Assembly (NCBI GenBank): GCA_947627545.1
Contig: CANQWK010000004.1
Coordinates: forward strand, 20,818 to 84,817
Reading direction: 5' to 3'
DNA from: an uncultured Clostridia bacterium
GTDB taxonomy: Bacteria; Bacillota; Clostridia; Christensenellales; UBA1242
Length of the DNA stretch: 64,000 nt
The notes under the pieces were generated by a model, which searched no databases, was not told the origin of the DNA, and worked only from the letters and a program-made list of their open reading frames with translations. Below, piece by piece: positions 1-7,762 of this stretch; position 1 is the first letter of the stretch, and the number at the start of each line of letters is the position of its first letter. The position numbers and the translations under genes are program-made.

Positions 1-1135
1 TGTTTATGTGGTAAACTCATGTGCAGTTACAAACATTGCCGAACGCAAATCACGGCAGGTTTTAACAAAAATTTTAAAATTAAACCCTAATGCAAAAATC
101 ATAGTGTGCGGCTGTGCAGTTCAAAATAACCCAGCACAATTTTTAAAAAATAAAAATGTTTACGCTTTAACAGGCAATGCAGGTAAAGATAGAATAATTG
201 ACTTTATAAAAAAACAAAACAAAACTTTGCCAGACATCATTCATAATAAATATACAAACACACCAAGGCCAATAGAAACTCGCACTCGCCAGTTCATAAA
301 AATTCAAGACGGCTGCAATTATTTTTGCACATATTGTTTAATTCCTTATGTTAGAGGGCGTAGCCGTAGCCGAGATTTAGCCGATATTTTAGATGAAATA
401 TCTCACACAAAAGCACCAGAAATTGTTTTAACCGGCATAAATATGAGTGATTATCAAATAAACGGCAAACTAGCATTAAAAACTTTGGTTGAAGAAGTGG
501 ACAAACTTAACAAAAGGTTTAGGCTTTCTTCACTAGAATGTAACGTGCTAGACGATGAAATGCTAAAAACTTTAAAACAATGCAAAAACTTTTGTCCACA
601 CTTTCATTTAAGTTTGCAATCTGCTTGTAATGAAACTTTAAAACGAATGAACAGGCGTTACACAATAGAGCAGTTTATAAACACCACTAAAAAAATAAAA
701 AAAATGTTTCCGCTTGCATCAATTTCAACCGATATAATTGTAGGTTTTAATGGTGAAACCGACCAAGAATTCAACACAACAAAACAAAATCTAAAAAAAA
801 TTGGTTTTAGTTTTATGCATATTTTTCCATATAGCGAACGCACTGGCACAGTTGCCAGCAAAATGGACAACTCGCTAAAACTAGATAAAACAATAAAAAC
901 CGCTCGAGAAAAAGAACTAATTAAGCTAAACAATCAATTTAAAAGTGAGTTTTATAACCAAAATATAAACACAAAACATAAAGTTCTTGTTGAATTAGTT
1001 GACCAAAATTTCAGTTTAGGCTATACTGATAATTATATATATACCTACATAACAGGTAAACATAAGGTTGGCGAAATAATTGAAGTAACTTTAACCGAGC
1101 CTTACCTAGACGGAATGAAAGGGAAAATAAGATAA
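1..1135 (+). CDS. mtaB: tRNA t6A37 methylthiotransferase MtaB (5' end cut by window)
   Basis: Radical SAM enzyme that adds a methylthio group to t6A at position 37 of tRNAs reading ANN codons. The reading frame is already open at base 2 (V-Y-V-V-N-S-C-A-V), so about 20-40 N-terminal residues lie outside the window. Seen: UPF0004 cysteines (NSC near base 20, CGC near base 110), the radical SAM CxxxCxxC in GCNYFCTYC near base 310, the MtaB-like stretch PYVRGRSRSR, and a C-terminal TRAM-like region. The RGRSRSR context fits MtaB better than MiaB or RimO. It heads a cluster of closely spaced plus-strand genes. Family assignment is firm; the exact start cannot be seen. Confidence 0.92.
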   Translation, partial: VYVVNSCAVTNIAERKSRQVLTKILKLNPNAKIIVCGCAVQNNPAQFLKNKNVYALTGNAGKDRIIDFIKKQNKTLPDIIHNKYTNTPRPIETRTRQFIKIQDGCNYFCTYCLIPYVRGRSRSRDLADILDEISHTKAPEIVLTGINMSDYQINGKLALKTLVEEVDKLNKRFRLSSLECNVLDDEMLKTLKQCKNFCPHFHLSLQSACNETLKRMNRRYTIEQFINTTKKIKKMFPLASISTDIIVGFNGETDQEFNTTKQNLKKIGFSFMHIFPYSERTGTVASKMDNSLKLDKTIKTAREKELIKLNNQFKSEFYNQNINTKHKVLVELVDQNFSLGYTDNYIYTYITGKHKVGEIIEVTLTEPYLDGMKGKIR

Positions 1136-1147
1136 TGGGAGTGAAAT

Positions 1148-1528
1148 ATGATAAGTGAAAAATTATTATTAACAATTTGGGGTCGAGAACTTCCTATTAA
1201 AATAGAATATGATTGTTTTGATGGGGAAGAAATTACTCAAATTCAAAAAGAAACGCTGCAAAAATTTTTGAAAAAACAAACTTCAATTTTTAAAGAAGCA
1301 TATAATTTGTTGCAAAAGTTTTGTTTACAAAAATATCCTGAATATTTTTCTGGTCAATTTGATAATATTTTTAAATATATTAAACCAAATATTTTGTATA
1401 TAAAAAAAGCATCTACTAGATTATGTGGTTTATTATGTAATTTCAAATATGAGCAGGAACATGGGCTTGCAATTATAATTGAAAACGAAAAAGTTGTTAA
1501 AGTCGATAATCAAGACGCTTTGTTATAA
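1148..1528 (+). CDS. Conserved hypothetical protein, DUF6985/DUF2004-like
   Basis: Small 126-residue soluble protein with no signal peptide or membrane segment. It starts with a short beta-rich part (LTIWGRELPIKIEYDCFDGE), has a lysine-rich helical centre, and ends with EHGLAIIIENEKVVKVDNQDALL-type strands. That ending resembles small Firmicute proteins annotated as DUF2004 or DUF6985, some of which sit in immunity-type gene sets; this is recalled resemblance only. A GGGAGTG ribosome binding site lies 6 nt before the ATG and the gap to mtaB is 12 nt, so co-transcription is likely. Function unknown. Confidence 0.7.
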   Translation: MISEKLLLTIWGRELPIKIEYDCFDGEEITQIQKETLQKFLKKQTSIFKEAYNLLQKFCLQKYPEYFSGQFDNIFKYIKPNILYIKKASTRLCGLLCNFKYEQEHGLAIIIENEKVVKVDNQDALL

Positions 1529-1551
1529 AAGAGATATAAAAGGAGATTAAA

Positions 1552-1887
1552 ATGGGTAATTGCGTATTTTGTGCTATTAGAAAAGGGGAAATTCCTAGTG
1601 CCAAAGTTTATGAAGATAAGGATTTTATGATTATTAAAGACATTAATCCGCAAGCTAAAATTCATTTGCTTGCAATTCCGCACACTCATGTGCCATATTT
1701 AGATATGATGACCGAAGAGGGTGTAAATTTGCTTGGCAAAATTTTGCATAAAATTTCTAAAATGCAAGACCAATTAGGAATAAGTGATGGTTATCGCATA
1801 ATCATAAATCAAGGCGAAAATGGTGGACAAACTGTAAATCATTTACACATTCACATTATGGGCGGCGAAAAACTTAAAGATATGTAA
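1552..1887 (+). CDS. HIT family (HinT-like) nucleotide hydrolase
   Basis: 111-residue histidine-triad protein expected to hydrolyse nucleoside phosphoramidates or acyl-AMPs. Seen: N-terminal CVFC pair (a zinc-type pair with later histidines in many HinT proteins), IPSAKVYED, HTHVP, and the catalytic triad region HLHIHIMGG near residues 97-105. Length and motif order are typical of bacterial HinT. Strong AAGGAG site upstream. It lies between two uncharacterised small genes, so context adds nothing about its substrate. Confidence 0.93.
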   Translation: MGNCVFCAIRKGEIPSAKVYEDKDFMIIKDINPQAKIHLLAIPHTHVPYLDMMTEEGVNLLGKILHKISKMQDQLGISDGYRIIINQGENGGQTVNHLHIHIMGGEKLKDM

Positions 1888-1899
1888 AAGGAGATTTCT

Positions 1900-2745
1900 A
1901 TGAATAAAAATCCAAATAATCAAATGATACAAGATTTATTAACAAATTCAGAACAACTTCTTGCAAAAATAAACCAATTATTTTTGGAAAAGAAGTATGA
2001 TGAAGAATTAGATTTAATAAATAAAGGTTTAGAAATTTACAAAGCAAAAACCAACACAAAATATACATGCTATAATGGTACAGATTCATTATATTTTAAC
2101 GATTACCTAAAAATAAAATCAAAGAATTTATCAATAATAGAGTACAATTTGCTTATTATAAAATGTAATACCTATATTTTATTAAAAGATGTAGGCGAAG
2201 CGGAAAAAGTAATAAAAGAATTAGATAAAAAAGTTCCAAATGCTGCACAAGTTTATTCTTTAAAAGCAAATGTTGTTAAATTAATAAATCGATATATAAA
2301 GCTTGATGATATATTGAATGAACAATATAATTATATATATGATTCCAATTTATTTGCAGAATTTTTGAAAAATAAAGGTATATTCTATATGTGTTTTAAA
2401 AAAGATTATCCTACTGCAATAAATTATTTTTCAGCTTCCTTAAAATATAATAATGGGAAAGATGCTATAGAAGAAATTAATGCCTATATAAATGTAATGA
2501 AAAAGAGTTTTAACTTTAATGGTCAAATAAAAAATTATCAAGACGCTATTAACGAATTGCAAAATAAAAATTTAATTGCACAGCCAGCAGAAAGAAATGT
2601 AGAGTTTAGCAAATATTTATATAAATATGTTTTGTCAACTATAAAAGATAATAAAAATTATGTAAAATTGATACGAGAAAATTGTGTAAAAATGGCAGGA
2701 GAAGAGGCAACTAAAGAAATTGAAAAAAATTTGGGTAATAAATAA
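1900..2745 (+). CDS. Hypothetical helical repeat (TPR-like) protein
   Basis: 281-residue lysine/asparagine-rich protein of almost continuous predicted helix. Segments such as EEKYDEELDLINKGLEIYKAK, GEAEKVIKELDKKVPNAAQVYSLKAN (cited here only as helical pairs near residues 30-50 and 105-130) and KDYPTAINYFSASLKY near 168-183 look like tetratricopeptide helices, but no clean TPR consensus series is visible. No signal peptide. Good AAAAGGAG site and a 12-nt gap to the HIT gene suggest one operon with it. I do not recognise the family. Confidence 0.75.
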   Translation: MNKNPNNQMIQDLLTNSEQLLAKINQLFLEKKYDEELDLINKGLEIYKAKTNTKYTCYNGTDSLYFNDYLKIKSKNLSIIEYNLLIIKCNTYILLKDVGEAEKVIKELDKKVPNAAQVYSLKANVVKLINRYIKLDDILNEQYNYIYDSNLFAEFLKNKGIFYMCFKKDYPTAINYFSASLKYNNGKDAIEEINAYINVMKKSFNFNGQIKNYQDAINELQNKNLIAQPAERNVEFSKYLYKYVLSTIKDNKNYVKLIRENCVKMAGEEATKEIEKNLGNK

Positions 2746-2786
2746 AATAAAAAAATAGTTTTTTTACAAATTTTTTGCAAAACCAG

Positions 2787-2815
2787 TTGACAATTAATTT
2801 AATATGTTGTAAAAT
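2787..2815 (+). promoter_or_regulatory. Promoter of rpsU (TTGACA-17-TAAAAT)
   Basis: Consensus -35 TTGACA at 2787-2792, a 17-nt spacer, and -10 TAAAAT at 2810-2815. Transcription should start near 2822, giving a leader of about 50 nt before rpsU that begins inside the hairpin at 2817-2844. Confidence 0.75.
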
Positions 2816-2816
2816 A

Positions 2817-2844
2817 AAAAAGAGTGGTGAAAGGCCACCTTTTT
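2817..2844 (+). terminator. Terminator-like hairpin overlapping the rpsU start site
   Basis: AAAAAG pairs with CTTTTT around a single bulged A, extended by GTGG/CCAC with a 7-nt loop, and ends in a T run. It would terminate read-through from the TPR-like gene. The predicted rpsU start site (about 2822) falls in its 5' arm, so the gene's own transcript keeps only the G/C core as a leader hairpin. Confidence 0.55.
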
Positions 2845-2873
2845 AAATTTTAAAATAAAAGTGGGTGAAGAAG

Positions 2874-3062
2874 TTGACAACCGTTAAATGTGGCGAAAAT
2901 GAGTCCATTGAAAGTGCATTAAAACGTTTTAAACGTAAATGCCAAAAAGATGGCATAATTGGCGACCTTAAAAAGAACACTGAATACGTTAAACCAAGTG
3001 TTAAGAAAAAGGAAAAACAAAAAGCAGCACGTAAACGAGCTATGAAACGCAGTAAATATTAA
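2874..3062 (+). CDS. rpsU: 30S ribosomal protein S21
   Basis: Small basic protein of the 30S platform that helps mRNA base-pair with the anti-Shine-Dalgarno region. Seen: GENESIESALKRFKRKCQKDG, the family signature (NESxxxALRRFKR), and a lysine/arginine-rich tail ending AARKRAMKRSKY. I chose the TTG at 2874 (Met-Thr-Thr-Val start) because GGTGA lies 6 nt upstream; an in-frame GTG at 2865 would add three residues but has no binding site. It is monocistronic, with its own promoter and terminator. Confidence 0.93.
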   Translation: MTTVKCGENESIESALKRFKRKCQKDGIIGDLKKNTEYVKPSVKKKEKQKAARKRAMKRSKY

Positions 3063-3084
3063 AATATTTAATTGCATTGAAAAG

Positions 3085-3116
3085 ATAAGTAAACAAATAT
3101 ATTACTTATTTTTTTA
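3085..3116 (+). terminator. Rho-independent terminator of rpsU
   Basis: ATAAGTAA (3085-3092) and TTACTTAT (3102-3109) form an 8-bp stem with a 9-nt loop, directly followed by seven T residues. Confidence 0.7.
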
Positions 3117-3200
3117 TTGACTTATTTAAAATTAATAACTAAATTTTATAATTTTTTAAGCAATAAAAAATTGATAAAAACAAAACTTTTCTTTTTTTAT

Positions 3201-3229
3201 TTGCTTGTAAAAGGAATTTTTGGTATAAT
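3201..3229 (+). promoter_or_regulatory. Promoter of pcrA, leaderless geometry
   Basis: -35 TTGCTT at 3201-3206, 17-nt spacer, extended -10 TGG-TATAAT at 3224-3229. Only 6 nt separate the -10 box from the ATG at 3236, so the transcript should begin at the start codon. There is no ribosome binding site at a usable distance. Confidence 0.75.
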
Positions 3230-3235
3230 AAATTT

Positions 3236-5539
3236 ATGGATTATAAGGCACAATTAAATGAAGAACAATATCAGGCAATGTTATGCTCGCAAGGTCCAGT
3301 GCTTGTAAGTGCAGGTGCAGGCAGCGGCAAAACACGCCTTTTAACATATAGAATTGCTTATTTAATAACCGATTGCGGTGTTCCTGCCAACAAAATTTTG
3401 GCAATTACTTTCACAAACAAAGCCGCAAATGAAATGAAAGAGCGTATTCAAAAAATTGTTCCAGACGGTCAACTTGTTACAGTTTGCACCTTTCATAGTT
3501 TTTGTGCCAGAATGCTTCGCACTTATGCTAGTTTTATACCAGGCTACAAAGATAATTTTTCAATTTTTAGCGATGCAGATACCGCCAAAATTCAAAAAGA
3601 TTTATTCAAACAAATGAACATTCAAGACGAAAACACAAAATCTAATTTTAAACATAACATTTCTACAATTAAAAATGACAATATGTCTATTGAAGAATTT
3701 GTTAATATTTATAAATATGAAAGTTCTATTTTAGATTTTGAAAAATTTTATAAATCTTATCAGGCAGAATTAATTAAAAATAATGCAATGGATTTTGACG
3801 ATTTACTTGTAAATTTTTACAATTTAATAAAAACAAACAGCGAAGTTTTGGCAAGCATTCAAAATAAATACACATATTTTAGTGTAGATGAATTTCAAGA
3901 TACAAACAAACTTCAATATGACATTATAAAAATTTTAGCAAGCAAAACTCGCAACATTTTAATTGTAGGAGATGAGGACCAATCAATTTATGGCTGGCGT
4001 GGGGCTAACATTGACAACATCTTTAATTTTACAAAAGATTTTAAAGAGGCAAAAGTTTTTAAATTAGAGCAGAATTATAGAAGCACTAAAAAAATATTAG
4101 AGCGCGCAAACCTTATTATAAAAAACAACAAAAACAGGCTAGACAAAAAGTTATATACTCAGAACGATGAAGGAGCAGATGTATATTATTATCCAGCGCA
4201 AAATGAAAGTGAAGAAGCCGATTTTGTTGTTCATTCAATTATTCAAAAGCATAATCAAGGCGTTGAATATAACGACATTGCAATTCTAATGCGATTAAAC
4301 TCGCTTTCTCGTGCGTTTGAAGAAAAACTTTTAACATATAACATTCCGCATATAATGTATAATGGCTTTAAATTTTTTGAGCGTGCCGAAATAAAAAGCG
4401 TGCTTGCATATTTAACAGCAATTGTAAATCCAAGTGATGATGTTAGTTTTGTTAGAATAATCAATTTTCCAAAACGCGGTATTGGCGAAACAAGCATAGA
4501 TAAATTAACCGAAATTGCAACTTTAACTAAACGCTCAATAAAAGATGTGGTTATGAATTGCGAATATGAAGTTTTGCCAAAAGGCCTTAAAGATAAACTT
4601 AAACCTTTTAAGGAGTTATTGCAAGATTTAGGCGAGCAAATTAACAAACTTGGTCTTTATGAATTTTTTGTTTATCTTGTTAAAGAAAGTAAAATTTTAG
4701 AATCTTTTGATAAAGAAAACGAGCAAGAATATGAACGTCTTTTAAACATAAACTCACTTATAAATTCGGTTAGAGAATTTGAAGAAAATAACCCAGAAGC
4801 AACAATTGTAGATTATTTAGAGAGTGTAACTTTATCTTCAGCCATGGATAGTGATGATGGCAAAGGTGTAGTTATAGCAACGGTGCATAGTGCAAAAGGT
4901 CTAGAATTTAACACTGTTTACGTTGTAGGTTGCGAAGAAAAAATTTTTCCAATTTCACGAGATAATAATGATGACCTTGAAGAAGAACGCCGCTTAATGT
5001 ATGTTGCAGTAACAAGGGCGGAAAAGGAACTTGTTTTAACATCAAGCGAAAGCCGTTTCTTATATGGCAAGCGTGAGTATAGTCCAAAATCAAGATTTTT
5101 GTATGAATTAGATTTGGCAAAAGAACGAAAAATAAAACCAGCACAATTTTCATATAATAATTATAATTCTTACGAAAATTATTATGAAAATAAAAATTCT
5201 TATCAAAGTTCAAACTACGGCAACTCTTTCAATTCAAATTCTTACAATAAATTAAACACATACAATAATTTTAGTTATAAAGGAGATAATATGAACACAA
5301 TTGGTTCAAACAACCAACAATCTTTTAATTATACTTTTAAAAAGGAAACTGTTGAGAAGAAATCGGTAGATTTTTCAAAAATTAAGTTAGGTGCAAAAGT
5401 TACACACCCCAAATTTGGCGATGGCGAAATTGTTGAAATTTCAAATGGTTCAAGCAATCATACAGTTAAAATTAAATTTGCCACCGTTGGCGAAAAAATG
5501 TTGAGCCTAGATTACGCACCTATTGAATTTAAAGATTAA
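3236..5539 (+). CDS. pcrA: ATP-dependent DNA helicase PcrA/UvrD
   Basis: 3'-5' superfamily 1A helicase for repair, removal of recombination filaments and transcription-coupled repair; cytoplasmic. Seen: Walker A GAGSGKT at residues 27-33, DEFQDTN near 218, GDEDQSIYGWRG near 245-256, VATVHSAKGLEF near 550, and VAVTRAEKEL near 590. Residues about 635-690 are an N/Y/S-rich low-complexity linker, followed by a C-terminal Tudor-like domain (LGAKVTHPKFGDGEIV), the part that contacts RNA polymerase in PcrA. 767 residues is slightly long for the family. It precedes ligA by 48 nt, the usual pcrA-ligA pairing. Start fixed by the promoter geometry. An internal ribosome binding site lies before codon 686. 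Confidence 0.96.
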   Translation: MDYKAQLNEEQYQAMLCSQGPVLVSAGAGSGKTRLLTYRIAYLITDCGVPANKILAITFTNKAANEMKERIQKIVPDGQLVTVCTFHSFCARMLRTYASFIPGYKDNFSIFSDADTAKIQKDLFKQMNIQDENTKSNFKHNISTIKNDNMSIEEFVNIYKYESSILDFEKFYKSYQAELIKNNAMDFDDLLVNFYNLIKTNSEVLASIQNKYTYFSVDEFQDTNKLQYDIIKILASKTRNILIVGDEDQSIYGWRGANIDNIFNFTKDFKEAKVFKLEQNYRSTKKILERANLIIKNNKNRLDKKLYTQNDEGADVYYYPAQNESEEADFVVHSIIQKHNQGVEYNDIAILMRLNSLSRAFEEKLLTYNIPHIMYNGFKFFERAEIKSVLAYLTAIVNPSDDVSFVRIINFPKRGIGETSIDKLTEIATLTKRSIKDVVMNCEYEVLPKGLKDKLKPFKELLQDLGEQINKLGLYEFFVYLVKESKILESFDKENEQEYERLLNINSLINSVREFEENNPEATIVDYLESVTLSSAMDSDDGKGVVIATVHSAKGLEFNTVYVVGCEEKIFPISRDNNDDLEEERRLMYVAVTRAEKELVLTSSESRFLYGKREYSPKSRFLYELDLAKERKIKPAQFSYNNYNSYENYYENKNSYQSSNYGNSFNSNSYNKLNTYNNFSYKGDNMNTIGSNNQQSFNYTFKKETVEKKSVDFSKIKLGAKVTHPKFGDGEIVEISNGSSNHTVKIKFATVGEKMLSLDYAPIEFKD
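5291..5539 (+). other. Possible internal translation start giving the isolated PcrA C-terminal domain
   Basis: AAAGGAG at 5279-5285 lies 5 nt before an in-frame ATG at 5291 (codon 686 of pcrA). Initiation there would yield an 82-residue protein consisting of a short Asn-rich stretch and the whole Tudor-like RNA-polymerase-binding domain. The full gene itself has no ribosome binding site, so this internal site is the better Shine-Dalgarno. It may be chance in an A-rich low-complexity stretch coding for K-G-D-N. Confidence 0.35.
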
Positions 5540-5586
5540 TAATTAATAATGAAATATTAAATAATTAATAATTTAAGGAGTAATAA

Positions 5587-7554
5587 ATGGATAAACATCA
5601 GCGTTTAATTTGGTTAACAGAACAAGTAAACAAACATAATAAAAACTATTATGTTTATGACAACCCAACCATTTCGGACGCCGAATATGATGCACTTTAT
5701 TATGAATTAGTTGACCTAGAAAAAGAACTAGGTTATTCTTTGCCATCAAGTCCAACAAATAGAGTAGGCGACGATGTTTTAGAGGGTTTTAAAAAGAAGA
5801 AACACGATATTCCGCTTTACAGCCTAAATAAGGTTAAGGATTTTGACGATTTAAACAAGTGGATTTTAGACATGCAAAAAGCGGCAGGCAAGCAGCAAGA
5901 ATTTACACTTGAATATAAATATGACGGCTTAAAAATAGTTATTGAATATGAAAACGGCTTATATAAATCTGCCACCACGCGCGGCAATGGAATTATTGGA
6001 GAAGATGTTACAGTTCAAGTAAAAACAATAAAAAGCGTGCCACTTACAATTCCGTGCAAATCTCGCATAATTGTTCAGGGCGAGTGTATGATGACAAATA
6101 AATCCTTTATAGAATATAACAAAACAGCCGAAATTCCGCTTAAAAATGCACGAAATGGTGTTGCAGGCGCAGTAAGAAATTTAGACCCCAAAGAAACAGA
6201 AAGACGCAAATTAGATTTCTTCTGTTATGATATTTTGTTAATAGAGGGCAAACAACTAAACACTCAAGAAGAAATGCACAATTTTATAATTGAACAAGGC
6301 TTTAAAACAGGCAATTATTTTAAAATTGTAAAAAACATAACCGAGGCTAAGGAAGAAATTGAACGCATAGACAAAATTAAAGATAACATAGATGTCATGA
6401 TTGATGGAATGGTTATAAAAATAAACAATTGCTCAGTGCGAGAAGATATTGGCTACACAAATAAATTTCCAAAATGGGCAATGGCATTTAAATTTAAACC
6501 GGTTGAACTTTCAACCACACTAAAAGATGTTGTTTGGCAGGTTGGAAGAACAGGTAAAATAACACCAATAGCAATTTTAGACCCCATTGAACTTTCAGGT
6601 GCAACGGTAAGCAGAGCAACATTAAATAATGCACAAGATATTCAGCGAAAAGATGTTTATATAAATAGCCGAGTTTTTGTTAGAAGAAGTAACGAAGTTA
6701 TTCCTGAAGTTATGGGCATTGCCGAACATCAACCAAATGAAAAGGCAATAATTTCACCAACACATTGCCCAAGTTGCAACAACCCATTAAAAACAATTGG
6801 TGCAAATTTGTTTTGCGTAAACCATAAAGGCTGCTTGGAACAAATTATAGATAGATTAACTCATTTTGTTTCACGTGATGCTTTTAACATAGATGGTTTG
6901 CGAGATAAAACCATAAAACTTTTTTATGAAAAGTTTAAAATTGCATATCCTTACGAGCTATTTAAATTGAAAAAAGAGATGTTAGAAGGCTTAGAGGGAT
7001 TTAAAGAAAAGAAAATTAACAATATTATAGAAAGCATAGAAAAAAGTAAAAATGTAGATTGGCAAAACTTTATTTTTGCGTTAGGTATTTTAAATATTGG
7101 CAAAAAAAATGCCTATGTTTTAAGTCAAAAATTTAAAAATTTAGATGAATTAAAACAGGCAGATTTAAACACATTAATTGCTATTGACGATGTTGGCGAA
7201 ATTGTGGCTAACAGCATAATTGAATATTTCAACGATGAGGACAACCTAATAAATATAAACAAATTGTTTGAACTTGGAGTTAAAATTAACCATAATCAAC
7301 AAGAAACAATAAATTCAATTTTCACCAATAAAACAGTGGTTTTAACAGGAACATTGTCTAGTTATACTCGCCCTGATTTAACCAAAATTTTGCAAAAAAT
7401 GGGTGCAAATGTAAGTTCAAGCGTAAGTAAAAACACAAATTATGTTATTGCCGGTGTAGAGGCGGGCAGCAAACTAACAAAAGCACAAGAATTAAACATA
7501 AAAATTATTGAAGAACCCGAACTTTTAAGTATTTTAAAGGATTATAATATTTAA
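5587..7554 (+). CDS. ligA: NAD-dependent DNA ligase
   Basis: Seals nicks in duplex DNA using NAD+; needed for Okazaki fragment joining and repair. Seen: N-terminal Ia domain with YYVYDNPTISDAEYD, the adenylated lysine in KYDG at residues 111-114, GVAGAVRNLDP and MAFKFKP nucleotidyltransferase motifs, a four-cysteine zinc finger (CPSC...C....C near 395-418), helix-hairpin-helix repeats, and a C-terminal BRCT domain with VVLTGTLSSYTR and GSKLTKAQEL. 655 residues is normal. AAGGAG site upstream; shares a likely transcript with pcrA and is closed by a terminator. Confidence 0.97.
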   Translation: MDKHQRLIWLTEQVNKHNKNYYVYDNPTISDAEYDALYYELVDLEKELGYSLPSSPTNRVGDDVLEGFKKKKHDIPLYSLNKVKDFDDLNKWILDMQKAAGKQQEFTLEYKYDGLKIVIEYENGLYKSATTRGNGIIGEDVTVQVKTIKSVPLTIPCKSRIIVQGECMMTNKSFIEYNKTAEIPLKNARNGVAGAVRNLDPKETERRKLDFFCYDILLIEGKQLNTQEEMHNFIIEQGFKTGNYFKIVKNITEAKEEIERIDKIKDNIDVMIDGMVIKINNCSVREDIGYTNKFPKWAMAFKFKPVELSTTLKDVVWQVGRTGKITPIAILDPIELSGATVSRATLNNAQDIQRKDVYINSRVFVRRSNEVIPEVMGIAEHQPNEKAIISPTHCPSCNNPLKTIGANLFCVNHKGCLEQIIDRLTHFVSRDAFNIDGLRDKTIKLFYEKFKIAYPYELFKLKKEMLEGLEGFKEKKINNIIESIEKSKNVDWQNFIFALGILNIGKKNAYVLSQKFKNLDELKQADLNTLIAIDDVGEIVANSIIEYFNDEDNLININKLFELGVKINHNQQETINSIFTNKTVVLTGTLSSYTRPDLTKILQKMGANVSSSVSKNTNYVIAGVEAGSKLTKAQELNIKIIEEPELLSILKDYNI

Positions 7555-7586
7555 ACTATACAATGATTTATGTCTATTTTTAACAT

Positions 7587-7613
7587 AAATTCCGCATATT
7601 TACGGAATTTTTT
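7587..7613 (+). terminator. Terminator of pcrA-ligA
   Basis: AAATTCCG (7587-7594) pairs with CGGAATTT (7603-7610) around an 8-nt loop, followed by T residues, 33 nt after the ligA stop. Confidence 0.75.
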
Positions 7614-7685
7614 GCTAATTTTTTACAAATTTAGGTTAAGATATACAATTTTTTTCTCATAAATGAAAATTTTGCTTAAATTGAT

Positions 7686-7713
7686 TTGAGTTTTAAGTTA
7701 ATTTTGCTATAAT
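7686..7713 (+). promoter_or_regulatory. Promoter of smc
   Basis: -35 TTGAGT at 7686-7691, 16-nt spacer, extended -10 TGC-TATAAT at 7708-7713. The start near 7720 leaves a leader of about 43 nt with an AGGGGAT ribosome binding site. Confidence 0.65.
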
Positions 7714-7762
7714 ACAAAATGTAAACTTTTGTTTATTCTATTTCTTACTAGGGGATAAAGTA

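Noticed and set aside
4255-4647. 130-residue minus-strand frame in pcrA
   Set aside because: Antisense to conserved helicase motifs, no binding site, no protein-like features.
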